Assembly (NCBI GenBank): GCA_015847255.1
Contig: JADLZK010002599.1
Span: 1 to 64,000, forward strand
DNA: 64,000 bases
Direction of reading: 5' to 3'
DNA from: Hyparrhenia diplandra
Lineage: Eukaryota; Streptophyta; Magnoliopsida; Poales; Poaceae
In this document: positions 36,332 through 46,790 of the stretch, piece by piece
How the letters are laid out: each line of letters begins with the position of its first letter
How positions within the stretch are numbered: the first letter of the stretch is position 1
Made by a program: the position numbers and the translations under genes
The notes under the pieces: model-generated
The model's database searches: none
Seen by the model: the letters and a program-made list of their open reading frames with translations, nothing else
Told to the model about the DNA's origin: nothing

Positions 36332-37219
36332 TAAACCACGGGCGGGCGTTCCTGCGAATGGAGTGTTAAGGGTGTGAGACTCAATGGTGGCGGTATTGGC
36401 GAGGCTAGGCAAGGGCGCGGTGAGGCTGCACAACACACGTGCCCAAGCCTATGGATTCTGGAGGTTAGCTAGTGAGAGACTAATAGAAAAAAAAAAAACT
36501 GAACCGGAAGAGGCAGACGGCCACTCAGTTTTATTTTTAAGAGGGTGCAGGGCTCAAACCCAGTTCTCGTGTCTCTAACCACACAACCAAGGTCCAGTAG
36601 TCAGTTGGCCCGCGAGAGCCCTGCGTGAGAGACTAAGAGAGAAAGGGGCTTGAGGATTGAGGAAAATGTCACTTTTGTTTTTTGAGGGATTGAAGGGATG
36701 GTTTTTCTCAATTGAAAAAAAAAAAAGAAGAGAATGAAAAAAAAAACCATGTGCTTTTGCTTGATTTTTGCCTTCAGTCTCCTTTTTATTCATGAGTGTA
36801 TGAGATTGGATCACTTATTCTTAATCTAACGAAGACGCTCTGAGAACGAAGCAAACGATTGCACTGTCCAAATGAACAAATTGGAAGCAAAGTTTCCACG
36901 GGCAGTTGTCTTCAATGAACAAGTTTTCCACCTCGAAAACAGGTGGTTATTCAGTACACTTCAGTTGCAAAATTGAATGTACTTGGGTTTGTTTTCTTAG
37001 TTAAATATGTTTAGATTTGGACGAACTTAAAAAAAATGTCTTAAGGAAAATTTTTAAAACTTAAATATCATAAATGGATATACTCTACGATGAATTTAGT
37101 AATAGAACTGATTTGGTATTGTAGACTTGTAGTGTTGATACTTTTTGTGTAGAAAACCACATCTACCTGAAGAAAAACTAAAACACCCAGCATTATGTTG
37201 GAATGGAGAAAGGAGTTAC
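36332..37219. other. P450 copy A intron, 5' part, no gene
   Basis: Residual intron between the LTR element and exon 1, with poly-A/T tracts near 36490, 36715 and 36745. The last 80 bases before exon 1 (AAAACACCCAGC and so on) match the intron start of copy B, confirming tandem duplication. No gene is seen. Confidence 0.5.
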
Positions 37220-38113
37220 CGAAAGCAATGACAGCAGCGTTAGGCGATCGAAGCCTCGGCCATCCTCCGCGACGCGGTAGTCGAGCAACAGGTCGAGGAA
37301 GTCGTTCTTGGGTGGATCCCCTGCGGCGCGCTTCTGCATACGCCGCTCAATCTTTTCGTTGAAAATGGCGTGCAACTTCTTGAACACCCTCGTGAGGCGC
37401 GCCCTCAGCCGCTGCGGATCCAACGGTGCAATTGCCGGGAAGAAGTCCGACAAGTTCGGCGCCCCGACGGCCACCGGAAACTCCTCGATTACTTCCATGA
37501 ACTCACCTGACGCGCCGCGGTCATCAAGGTCCGCAAGGTCGGCGGACAAGATGGTGCAGGAGAGCAGGTTGAGGGCCGTCGTGAAGGCCACGCGGCGGAC
37601 GTCGACGGCCGCGCCTTCGCGCGCCAGCCCGGCCACGTGTGACACGAGTCGCTGCACCTTGTCGCGGCGGGAGGGCCTGGTGCGCGTCGAGGCGTTGCGG
37701 CGCGAAGAGCTCCGCGGAGCATACCTTGCGCAGGGCGCGCCAACGGGGCTCCCCGGCGGGAGCCAGCCCATGGAGTGCTCGTCGTGCGCGCACGCTCGGG
37801 CGGCGTCCGGGACGGAGCGCGTGGAGAAGGCAGCGTCGTGGCGCTGGAGAACGTCGCGCGCGGCGTCCGCGGAGGATGCGACGACCGTGGTGACCACTCC
37901 GGGAGGCGCACCGCCATGAGCGGGCCGTGGCGCGCCGCGAGTCGCGCGAGGGAGCGGTGTGGGTGGGCGCCGAGGTCAAGGAGGTTGCCGACGAGAGGCA
38001 GCGGGCGGGGGCCTGGGGAAGGTCAGGCGGCGGCTGCCGGCGAAGAAGAAGCGGAGGTACAGGGAAGAGACGATGAGGATGGCACATAGCGTGTAGAGGT
38101 GCAAGAGCTCCAT
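37220..38113 (-). CDS. Cytochrome P450, CYP76-like, copy A: exon 1 (N-terminal half, frame disrupted)
   Basis: It starts MELLHLYTLCAILIVSSLYL, an ER signal-anchor. The donor CG|GTAACT at 37219 ends the exon at a codon boundary, in phase with exon 2. Recognisable parts are the proline-rich hinge, ADAARDVLQRHDAAFSTR, KVQRLVSHVAGLAREGAAVD, ALNLLSCTILSADLADLDD and KNDFLDLLLDYR. Compared with copy B there are four length differences that break the frame: near 38025 (hinge), 37908, 37743 and 37670. Similarity continues in shifted frames across each. Either the gene is a recent pseudogene or the consensus is wrong at these G/C runs. Confidence 0.88.
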
Positions 38114-39478
38114 GGTGAGCTACTGACACGGTTGCATTACTATGCGACATGGTCTTGTTCTTGTAGAGGCGGAGGCCGGACAGGGACCTACGGCACGAGT
38201 AAAACGTGTGAGGACTTTTTTAAAAAAAAAAAAATCGGATGAGAAGTTACTTTTGGAGTTTGCTCCGCGTCGTTGGTTGAACTCTGGTTGCTAGGGCTAA
38301 GAGCATCTTCATGAGTGCCTCATATATATTCTGCATCTATATTTTTTTAAGAAAAAAGAAAGAAAGAATCGTTTTCAAGAGTTTCTCACATCTCTTCTCT
38401 ATCTTTCTACACTTGGCAAAGCACACTCTCACCTGCGCGCAAAATATACGCGCGGTCTGTGAGCGCGATATACGGAGGTGGAAGAGCTTAAACATGTATA
38501 AAGACAAATTTGGGATTCCAGGTGAGAAAAGCGCTTAACCGAAGTTCAAAAACAATAGGGTTCTAATGCTAAACATAAGACTGAATCGTAGGAAAAAAAA
38601 AAGTGCAGAGAAAACCCTTTTAGGATGAAAATATAGAAAACTCTTAGCGATGATCTTTTTCTCTCTCTTTTTTTCAAACTAACCTAGGAGTTAGCAAACA
38701 CTATATTTTGGAAAATGAAATATGAGAAACTCTGGTTAAGAATGCAGCCGGGGTGTGGTTATTGCACATATTGGCAGCAAGGCAATTCCTTAGACACTTT
38801 CGGTGGGCGTGCGAAGTTGTGGTGGCGTTCCCTAAATTTGAGGTAAAAAGAGAAAACATTCGTCTTCATCTCCTCTAAGAGCGGGTCGAGCCGGCAGCCA
38901 CCGGCATCAGATAGTCGCGCAGTGCCGCATGCCCAGCCATGCACACGTTCTGTGACGCGGCGCTACAAGGGGGTGTTGGGTTCAGGGGACTTTTTTTTTG
39001 TCTTTGGGGCTAAAAAAATCCCTAGGGAGCTTTGGAACTTTTTGCTAAAAGTTTCTAGAAGCACCTCCTTGAGTGTCTTTTTACTAAGAGTCCTAGGACT
39101 AATTAAGCAAACACCCCTGAGATGGATCAGCAATTGTCGTTTTTCGAGACGTGAAGTCGTTACAGTGCAGGGCTCTGGGCTTAAAGCGTAGTGTGCTACT
39201 TAGTTGTTCATATTGTTGACCTATTGGACTAGTTGATCATGTAGTTTATCAAGTTGATAACATAACAACAGTAAAAAGAAAGGAACATGTCATTATTACA
39301 AGTATAAAGCTGAACATGCATGAATTTGAATTATGAGATTCTCTAGTCACATATTACGGTGCTATCAGAGAAAGTTTCCCAAAAATCAACCACTAAATCA
39401 CCCACCAAACAAAAGTATCTGTAACATGCATGGACGCATGGTGTGCCTTAAAACAATCAATCATGCTATGACAACGGT
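38114..39478. other. Spacer between P450 copies A and B, including a MITE
   Basis: The first ~170 bp are the 5' flank of copy A and match the 5' flank of copy B (43044-43240), for instance GACACGGTTGCATTACTATG. From 38860 the sequence matches the 3' flank of copy A. A MITE-like element occupies about 38969-39118. No gene is seen. Confidence 0.55.
38969..39118. mobile_element. Short MITE with GGGGTGTT termini
   Basis: GGGGTGTTGGGTTCAGG on the left is inverted as AAGCAAACACCCCT on the right. The body is about 150 bp. Its family and target duplication are not resolved. Confidence 0.5.
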
Positions 39479-40085
39479 TCAAATCGGCTTAGCTATAGCT
39501 TGAAGTGGTGTTGACATCCCCAATGTAATCCCGAAATTCTCTGACATGTCCACCCCATTCCTTTCCGCGTCTGTCGGGAGCCTCCACTCAAAACGATGTA
39601 GCAAGGTCGAGAGCATTAGGTGCACCATGCGAGTAGCCAGCGGCACCCCAGGACACATCCTCCGGCCGGACCCAAACGGCACGAGCTCGAAGTCCCTACC
39701 ATGGAAATCGATGTCCTTCTCTAGGAACCTCTCCGGCATGAACTTCTCCGGCTCAACCCACAACTCGCGATCTTGCCCGATCGCCCACACGTTCACCAGG
39801 AGGACGCGTGCCCTTTGGCACCGTGTAGCCTCTGATCTCCGTCGTCGTTTCGGCTTGGCGAGGCATCAACAATGGCACCGGAGGGTGGAGACGAAATGTT
39901 TCCTTCACGATGGCTTGGAGATACTTGAGCTGCCCTATGTCGGATTCCTCGATCTCTTGTTTGGGGCCGATCGCTTGTCTGACTTCGTCACGAGCCTTCG
40001 CCATCGACGAGGGATTCTGTAACAGCTCAGCTATTGCCCATTCTATTATGGTTGAGCTTGTATCAGTACCGGCAGTAAATAAATC
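39479..40085 (-). CDS. Cytochrome P450, CYP76-like, copy B: exon 2 (C-terminal half, one frameshift)
   Basis: It starts at GATTTATTTACTGCC after the acceptor TTTTCTGCAG and ends AIAKPI-stop. It shows ETFRLHP, PEKFMPERFL and the heme loop FGSGRRMCPG. It is nearly identical to copy A exon 2. One extra base near 39800 (CACCAGGAGGACGCG versus CACCAGAACGCG in copy A) shifts the frame between YTVPKGTR and NVWAIGQDRE. Exon 1 is at 42143-43043. Confidence 0.9.
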
Positions 40086-40399
40086 CTGCAGAAAAATACG
40101 AAAAGTAGAGTTATATATTTCGACATTATGCAGGTTCCTTAATTGTGTGTTGAACCGATTTTATGCATGTTAAAACTGAAAACCAACAGTGTGTTTCCTG
40201 ACTCTTCTCTCTGTCACTGTCTCTCCATTTTTCGTTGAATTCTCTCTCGTCGGTTACCCGGGAAGAAGAAAAATGTATGTGCCTTCCTCTTTTTTATAAT
40301 ACGTACCTGTACTACTGGATAAAGAAAACGTGCGGATACGTGTACACAAAGATACATACGAGGAGGATACATGGATAGTTGTCCTGCCCAAATTTCACA

Positions 40400-41287
40400 G
40401 GCTTCTGCTCCGGTAGTCCTTTTTTTTAGAAATTAGCACGAATCTCAAAGCTGGTAATTAAAGAAATTAATGTTTTATGTTTTTGCACTGGGTCCCGCCT
40501 GGGTTCAGCCGCCCGACCAAGACCAGCCCGTGCGCAGCCTGCGCAGCCCTAGTCCAGATGGGAATTAACGTCTGCGCTCGACTCCGTCGCGAGTCTCCGT
40601 AGCTCCGTCCGCCTCGATTCAGTCCGTCACGGTTCACGCGACCCCAGCTCCAGCGCCTCTGTCAGCTCGTCGTCCACCACTGTCATGGTTCTGAAGAGGA
40701 GCTTCTGCAGCGTGGTGCCCTGCGGGAGGCTGCCAAGGCCGGGACACCAAGGCCCGGGAGGAACGAGATGCACGGTGTTGTTGTCAATGGCTCCCACCGC
40801 GTCGGAGTTGACGTTCGCGCCGCTGTTGACTGTTGAGTGGCAGCACAACGCTGTTGGGCCGCGCGAAGGGGAGCTACAAGCTGCATGCCCTGTGATCGTG
40901 GTGTTTTCAACGATGCCGGTCACGATGCGCGCGCCGACGGGTTCGTGCCTCCAAGGATGTCGTGCATGAAGAAGACCATCCCATCGTGCCACCGGGTGCA
41001 CGCCGTACGGCGGCGCTAGGCGTCGTCCCGTGGCCGATGTCGCGTGACGAGTACGTGAATGGCGGCGGACGGAGCTACGGAGACTCACGACGGAGTCACG
41101 CAGACGAGCGCAGACATTAATTCCGATTCCGATCTGGACTAGGGCTACGAATGGGCTGGTCTTGGACGGGCTGATCCCAGCTAGGCAGGAACCACAGAAC
41201 CGGTGCAAAAAAAAAAAACAATTCCTTTAATTGCCTGCTTTGAGATTCGTGCCAATTTTAAAAAAGAGGACTACCGAAGCAGATGCC
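40400..41287 (-). mobile_element. Pack-MULE in the P450 copy B intron, carrying a dirigent fragment
   Basis: An 888-bp element. Long, imperfect terminal inverted repeats of about 240 bp start GGCTTCTGCTCCGGTAGTCC on the left and, inverted, GGCATCTGCTTCGGTAGTCC on the right. The 9-bp direct repeat AATTTCACA (40391-40399 and 41288-41296) is the target duplication. These are Mutator-like features. No transposase is present. The centre (about 40627-40979) is GC-rich and resembles a dirigent gene, which makes it a Pack-MULE. The captured fragment is on the same strand as the P450. Confidence 0.9.
40627..40979 (-). pseudogene. Captured dirigent-protein fragment (ESB1/DIR type)
   Basis: On the minus strand it reads MVFFMHDILGGTNPSA, then RIVTGIVENTTITG, a shifted FARPNSVVLPLNS, then LPQGTTLQKLLFRTMTVVDD and ELTEALELGS. 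This order matches the long dirigent/ESB1-like proteins of the cell wall, which guide lignin or lignan coupling. At least two shifts break it (near 40930 in GCGCGC, and near 40865). The signal peptide and the C-terminal end of the domain are absent, so it is not a working gene. Confidence 0.82.
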
Positions 41288-42142
41288 AATTTCACAAACG
41301 CCTCTAGCAAAAACAGAAAATGCAAGTGAGCTTTTGGACCCAATGAATCCCGACATCGCCAGAAGCCTCCATCGTTGACCGCCATCGTCGATACTTCACC
41401 GATCGCCGCAATCGAATGAGAAGACACCTACCCTCGCTCTGGAGGAACCCCATCGCTATGAAGCTTTAAGAAGAGCACAATGCAGAAGCCGGGATGAAAG
41501 TGACGATGAACGAACATTGGCCGGGACACGCCCGGGCTCCTCCGACAATGGATCTAATCTCGCCGATGACATGCGCCGCATGAACTGGAGCTCGATCCAT
41601 TCTCCAACCAGCCGCTTCTCCCATGACTGTCGGTGTATCCGGAGACCGCATAGACTCCTGAGGCCGGCATGGCCGGACCCCACCTCCACGCACCGCCGCC
41701 GGCTCCGAGCAGGCGCGCCGCCGAGACGGGGAAGAGTGCGAGAGGACCTTATTCCATCATGGCCCCATTGTCGCCGCCGCCTCGATGCTGCCGCCACCGA
41801 AACCTAACTCTAGAAGTACTAGGACCTACTAGTCCAACCGGCGAGCGCAACAGTCACCACAACCTCCCGAGGCTCGAAGGCCACCGGAGGCGAGGAAGAC
41901 TGCCTACCTCGCTGGTGGTGACTGGAGCGCCCCTGTACGGTGTCGTTAGTACCGTGTCCTTGAGTAAGACATAACGTACAAATACAAAGCTCAATTCCGT
42001 GGCTGAAAAACATTATATGTTGTGGTGCAATGGAGAAAAACGTTATAACGTAGAAAGCTCAGTTGAGGAATCAGAAAAAAATGTTAGTACCCGCTGAACC
42101 AAAACACCCAGCTTGTGGTGCAATGTAGAAAGGATGAGTTAC
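41288..42142. other. P450 copy B intron, 5' part, no gene recognised
   Basis: The GC-rich stretch 41360-41800 has open frames without recognisable similarity and without splice support. It may be another repeat. The last 60 bases match the corresponding intron of copy A. Confidence 0.4.
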
Positions 42143-43043
42143 CGTAAGCAATGACAGCAGCGTTTGCCGATCGAAGCCTCGGCCGTCCTCCGCACTGCGG
42201 TAGTCCAGCAGCAAGTCTAGGAAGTCGTTCTTGGGTGGATCCCCGGTGGCGCGCTCCTGCATTCGCCGCTCAAGCTGCTCATCGAAAATGCCGTGCAACT
42301 TCTTGAACACCCTCACGAGGCGTGCCCTCAGCCGCTGCGGATCCAACGGCGCAATTGCCGGGAAGAAGTCCGACAAGTTCGGCGTCCCGACGACCGCCGG
42401 GAACTCCTTGATCACCTCCATGAACTCACCCGACGCGCCGCGGTCATCAAGGTCCGCAAGGTCGGCAGACAAGATGGTGCAGGAGAGCAAGTTTAGTGCC
42501 GTCGTGTGAAGGCCACGCGGCGTACGTCGACGGCCGCGCCTTTGCGCGCCAGCCCGGCCACGTGCGACACGAGCCGCTGCACCTTGTCGCGGCGGAGGGC
42601 CTGGTGCGCGTCGAGGCGTTGCCGCGCGAAGAGCTCCGCAGAGCACACCTTGCGCATGGCGCGCCAACGGGAGCTCCCCGGTGGGAGCCAGCCTATGGAG
42701 TGCTCGTCGTGGGCGCACGCACGTGCGGCATCCGGGATGGAGCGCGTGGAGAAGGCGGCGTCGTGGCGCTGGAGGACGTCGCGCGCGGCGTCCGCGGAGG
42801 ATGCGACCACCGTGGTGACCATTCCTAGGCGCACCGCCATGAGTGGGCCGTGGCGCGCCGCGAGTTGCGCGAGGGAGCGGTGTGGCTGAGCGCCGAGGTC
42901 AAGGAGGTTGCCGAGAAGAGGCAGCGGGCGGGGGCCTGGGGAAGGTTGCGGCGGCTGCCGGCGAAGAAGAAGTGGAGGTACAGGGAAGACACGATGAGGA
43001 TGGCACATAGCGTGTACGCCGTGTAGAGGTTCAAGAGCTCCAT
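42143..43043 (-). CDS. Cytochrome P450, CYP76-like, copy B: exon 1 (N-terminal half, frame disrupted)
   Basis: It starts MELLNLYTAYTLCAILIV, an ER anchor. The hinge PGPRPLPLLGNLLDLGA, the C-helix region WRAMRKVCSAELF and EGRGFDRQTLLSLL-type end sequence are clear. The donor is CG|GTAACTC at 42142. Two shifts occur: one in the C-run before the hinge (about 42945) and a 2-bp insertion near 42505 (GTCGTGTGAAGG versus GTCGTGAAGG in copy A). Together with exon 2 it would encode about 500 aa, the normal P450 length. The intron to exon 2 is 2.06 kb. Confidence 0.88.
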
Positions 43044-43540
43044 GGTGAGCTACTGACACGGTTGCATTACTATGCGACGTGGCCTTGTTTTTGTAGAGGC
43101 GGACGCCGGGCAGGCCCTACGGCATGAGTAATTTTTTTTGGGAAAAAAATGTATGAGAAGTACTTTTGGAATTTGCTGGCTGCTATGCTAAGCTGCGGAC
43201 CGCGTCGTTGGTTGAACTCTGGTTGCTAGTGCTAAGCTACGTACCGTGATTGATTGAGCCATGGCAAACTAATCTAAGTGAAATGATATTTTTTCGTTAT
43301 GGCGTTATCTAAGTGAACTTTTGCCAAACTCTTATATCTTAGCCAGGCTAAGTACATGTTTGCAAGAGCTAATTGTTATTGTTAGAGCATCTCCAAAAGT
43401 ATCCCATATAATTTACGATGTGGGTTCAGGCTTTTGTTAGAGCATCTCCAGAAGTATCCAAAACTTAGGACCCACATTCGGGCTTTTGTGATCATTCTAC
43501 TGTATACTCTGTTTTATTGTCTTTGCAAAGTGCTCTTAAA
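43044..43540. other. P450 copy B 5' flank and short MITE-like repeats
   Basis: The first ~200 bp match the copy A 5' flank. TTAGAGCATCTCCA(A/G)AAGTATCC occurs twice, near 43383 and 43439, a phrase typical of PIF/Harbinger-type MITE ends in grasses. No gene is seen. Confidence 0.4.
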
Positions 43541-44520
43541 ACCTGGGACAGGGAGGTGTTTGGCTCCGTCAAGCAACGGGTGAAAGGGTTACGTGCAGAT
43601 TTGGAGTTAGAAAGATGCAATTTTTATACCGAGGGCCGACGGCGAAGGAACGTAAAGTTGTCGCTAAGCTAAACATCAGCGTTCAAAAATTTCTTGGCTT
43701 AGAGAAGATGATTGGAACATGGCCTTTTTTCAGACAAAGGCTCGTGCACGAAATCGGACCAACAGGATCAAAATGCTAACAAATGATGCTGGCAATACTT
43801 TCACTCGGCAAGAGGACCTTGAGCGACTTGCCTGTCAGTTCTATCAGAACCTGTTCTCAACACAAGATAACCTCCAACCTGAACTGATATGTCAGCATGT
43901 GCCTCGTAAGGTTAAAACCGGAGATGAGGGAACTGCTGGAACGGCCATTTACAGAAATGGGGGTAGAATCGGCTCTTTTTCAGATGGCTCCAAACAAATC
44001 GCCAGGAGTTGACGGATTTAACGCTGGCTTCTTCTAGACTCATTGGCAGCTGGTCAAGCCATGCGTGGTCTGTGGAACAACAAATATCCGCAGGATAGAG
44101 TGATTGGCTCACCAGACCATTCACCCTGAAAGAGCTAGAGGAGGCTATAAAAGAGATAAAAGGAAATACTGCACCAGGGCCAAATGGCTTACCATAGAGT
44201 TTTTAAAAAACATTATGGGAGAAAATCAAATGTGACACTCTGGATATGCTTCATCTCCTGCATGAGGGTCACCTAAAATTATGGAGGCTGAATTATGGAG
44301 TTACACCGAAAAAAAAAAAAAAAAAATTATGGAGTTATCCTGTTACCCAAAGTGAAACCTGCTACAAATATCAAAAAAATCAGAGCAATATGTTTGCTAA
44401 ATGTCATATACAAAATCATTACAATTTACAAAGGTCTTGATAATTAGATTGACAGTGGTGGTTAGAGATATAGTTCATCCTATTCAGCCCGGCCACCAAT
44501 TTCCTACTAGGGGATAAGCG
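43541..44520 (+). pseudogene. Decayed L1-type LINE reverse transcriptase (two joined pieces)
   Basis: Piece 1 (about 43541-44040) reads WDREVFGSVKQRVKGL, AFFQTKARARNRTNRIKML and then ALFQMAPNKSPGVDGFNAGF in different frames. Piece 2 (44101-44520) starts DWLTRPFTLKELEEAIKEIK, repeats the domain start (NTAPGPNGLP) and then gives a VI.LLPK and CLLNVIYKII-type RT core. Because both pieces contain the same PGxDG/PGPNG region, two different LINE copies abut. Stops and shifts are many, so it is not functional. Confidence 0.8.
44304..44324 (+). mobile_element. Minimal retroposed insertion: CACCG plus poly(A), with 13-bp target duplication
   Basis: CACCG followed by 16 A residues is flanked by perfect 13-bp repeats AATTATGGAGTTA (44291-44303 and 44325-44337). 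It splits the LINE reading frame above. This is what remains when only the 3' end of an RNA is reverse transcribed. Confidence 0.75.
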
Positions 44521-46248
44521 CCGAGCGGAGGGATTGACTTGGCGGTGGAAAGGTAGGGAGAGGCAGTGTGCAGAGGAAAGTGCGAGGGGTAAAAGGAAAG
44601 TCCCCATGATTCTTTGCGCAGATGCGGGCGCGCTTTTGAGATGATGGGCGGGTGGGGGACTATGTCCATACTTTTGATAAAATGGTGAATGAGTAATGAG
44701 AGATAAGGTTGAGAAGTCAATGCGGGTGGTTCATTTTGAATGGATTTGAATACAGAGAAGTTGGTGCATTAGTAGGGTAGATTAAACCATATATTTTACT
44801 ACTTCAGTTTAGCCGTAAGGTCTGTTTTTTAACTTGGGTTGCATCTCTTCCCCGCTTGAGCCGTAAGCTTTGTCCACGCACTAGTAGTCCTAGTGCTCGC
44901 GCGCATCTCTTCCCCACGCGTCTTTTCTTTGCCGCGCGGCATAGTTGCTCTGCTCGTCCAGGTACACCGGCAATTTGCTTGTCACTGCATGCTACTGTTC
45001 CTGCTGCTAGTACCCTCTCACTGGCTATGAACTGGGAATTCATTTTTCCCTACCAAAATTTGAACTTTTATTTCATTTATTAAAATTCATAGATGTCCAA
45101 CTCATGCTTTGCCTTCCACCTCTAGCTAGGAGGCACCAGAGACGAGCAGGTAGCCGTCCGTGGCAGGGTGCCGCCGGTTCCTGCACAGCGCCGGTCCTAA
45201 GTATTTGAAAGTATTTGTAGACCTACAACGAAGCTAAATTTTTTGGACTTGTCGGGTCTGTTCCTGCAAGCTGGAGGTCGGCAGGGCGGTGAATGGCGGC
45301 GGCGATGACCTAATTGCGTCGGGAATCAAGACTGGCGCCGACACAATAAAAGACCACATATTTTGAAAGTGAGATAGATGGTCTCTTTTTTGTCACCATA
45401 CTAATTTGGAAAATGGCAAAAACAATGTTTTAGGAACAAAATATGACACTCTTGGAGATGCTCTTAGTTAGCTAAAATTTGCTCTAATGCATCCAAACAA
45501 GAGGGAGTAGTTGATCTATTTCTGTAGCCAAATCTTCAACTACTGTTAGCCAACTACATGTAATTTGGTTAAGTTTTAGTCCAAACTAGTAAGTAGTCAT
45601 GTATATCTCTAAATATGGTCTACAATGTTTTTTTTAAGTGTCACCGGTGGGGGGAGGCGTTCCCCACCTGAATATGTCTACAGTGTATATATGTTGGAGC
45701 TCTACAATGTACTCATCAACATTCAAAATTGTAAATAGTCATTCTACTTTGTAACTTTGTATTTTTTTCCGTTTATATTTATTGTATTAAATTATTGTTA
45801 TGACGTATTTAAAGAACAAAAAAGTTATAACAACTCGACATACGTTTCACAACAAAAAGAATCTGTGATGTCGATCTTGAGATTGTATAGCAAAGGACAT
45901 AACCTATAGTCTTTACATTGTTGGTTTCACTTTCACCCTCCGTGACAAATATCGCCAACTCGGCAATTGCGTTCATGCAAGCACTAGTGTTGTTTTGAAA
46001 CCATAGCCAATAGCCTCTATATATATGCATGATTCCATACTATTTTTCGTTATTTTTTTTTTCTTTACCCGATGCTATGAACGACCGGAGACCACATATA
46101 ATGGTATAAATGAAAATGCACCAAAGGTTGAAAAAGCGCAAGTGGTAACTCTGGTTGCCTTGAACACGAGACCATAGCCGCCGCCGATCCCTATTTTCAG
46201 ATCTAGGGTTTGATTTGAGGAGAGAGGTTAGGTTTCGAGGGGAGGGGC
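44521..46248. other. Intergenic region, no gene recognised
   Basis: AT-rich, with short poly-T tracts. No domain or terminal repeat was identified. A GTGTCACCGGTGGGGGGAGG phrase near 45639 is common transposon-like filler, but I cannot delimit an element. Confidence 0.4.
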
Positions 46249-46278
46249 CATGGCGGAGGAGGTGACGAGGGTGTTGGG

Positions 46279-46380
46279 GAAGATGCAGCTCGACACCGAG
46301 GGGGGGGTCGGTGAAGATGCAGCTCGACACCGAGGGAGGGTCGGTGAAGATGCAGCTCGACACCGAGGGAGGATCGGTCC
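46279..46380 (+). repeat. 33-bp tandem repeat, about three copies
   Basis: GATGCAGCTCGACACCGAGG recurs about every 33 bp, separated by GAGGGTCGGTGAA. The first copy has an expanded G run. Confidence 0.8.
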
Positions 46381-46599
46381 AGTGTGTTTTACGAGATGAG
46401 GGACAAGATTGTCGGCAGCCTTGACCGGCGAGATCTTCGTCACCAAGGCCGAGCTGAACGAGGAGGTGACCAACAGATTCACCCACAAGAAGGCGACCCG
46501 GAGGCTCCACCGGCGGGGTCTTTGTCACCAAGGCTCGGCCGTTGAACAAGGAAGTGGCCGGACGCTCCACCCGCGGGATCGGGCGTGACCAAGGCTCGG

Positions 46600-46790
46600 G
46601 GGGCCGGCATCTCCACCCCCCGAGATCAGCGTCACCAAGGATGCGCCCGGCTACTCCACCCCCAAGATCGGCGGCACCAAGGCGGCGGCCGGCAGCTCCA
46701 CCCCCGAGATCGGCGACACCAAGGCGGCGGCCGGCACCTTCACCCCAAGATCGGCGGCACCAAGGCCGGGCTGAACAAGGAGGAGGTCGG
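46600..46790 (+). repeat. 42-bp tandem repeat, about four to five copies
   Basis: Units of the form GATCGGCGGCACCAAGG..GGCCGGC..CTCCACCCCC recur every 42 bp with substitutions. The length is a multiple of three and would give a 14-residue repeat. Confidence 0.75.

Noticed and set aside
36340..36640. Possible tRNA or SINE (GGGCTCAAACCC resembles a B box)
   Set aside because: No A box at the proper spacing, no cloverleaf and no poly(A) with target duplication; left unassigned within the intron.
41466..41974. Open frames of 75-113 codons in the P450 copy B intron
   Set aside because: Frames overlap on both strands and none resembles a known protein; probably repeat-derived GC-rich sequence.
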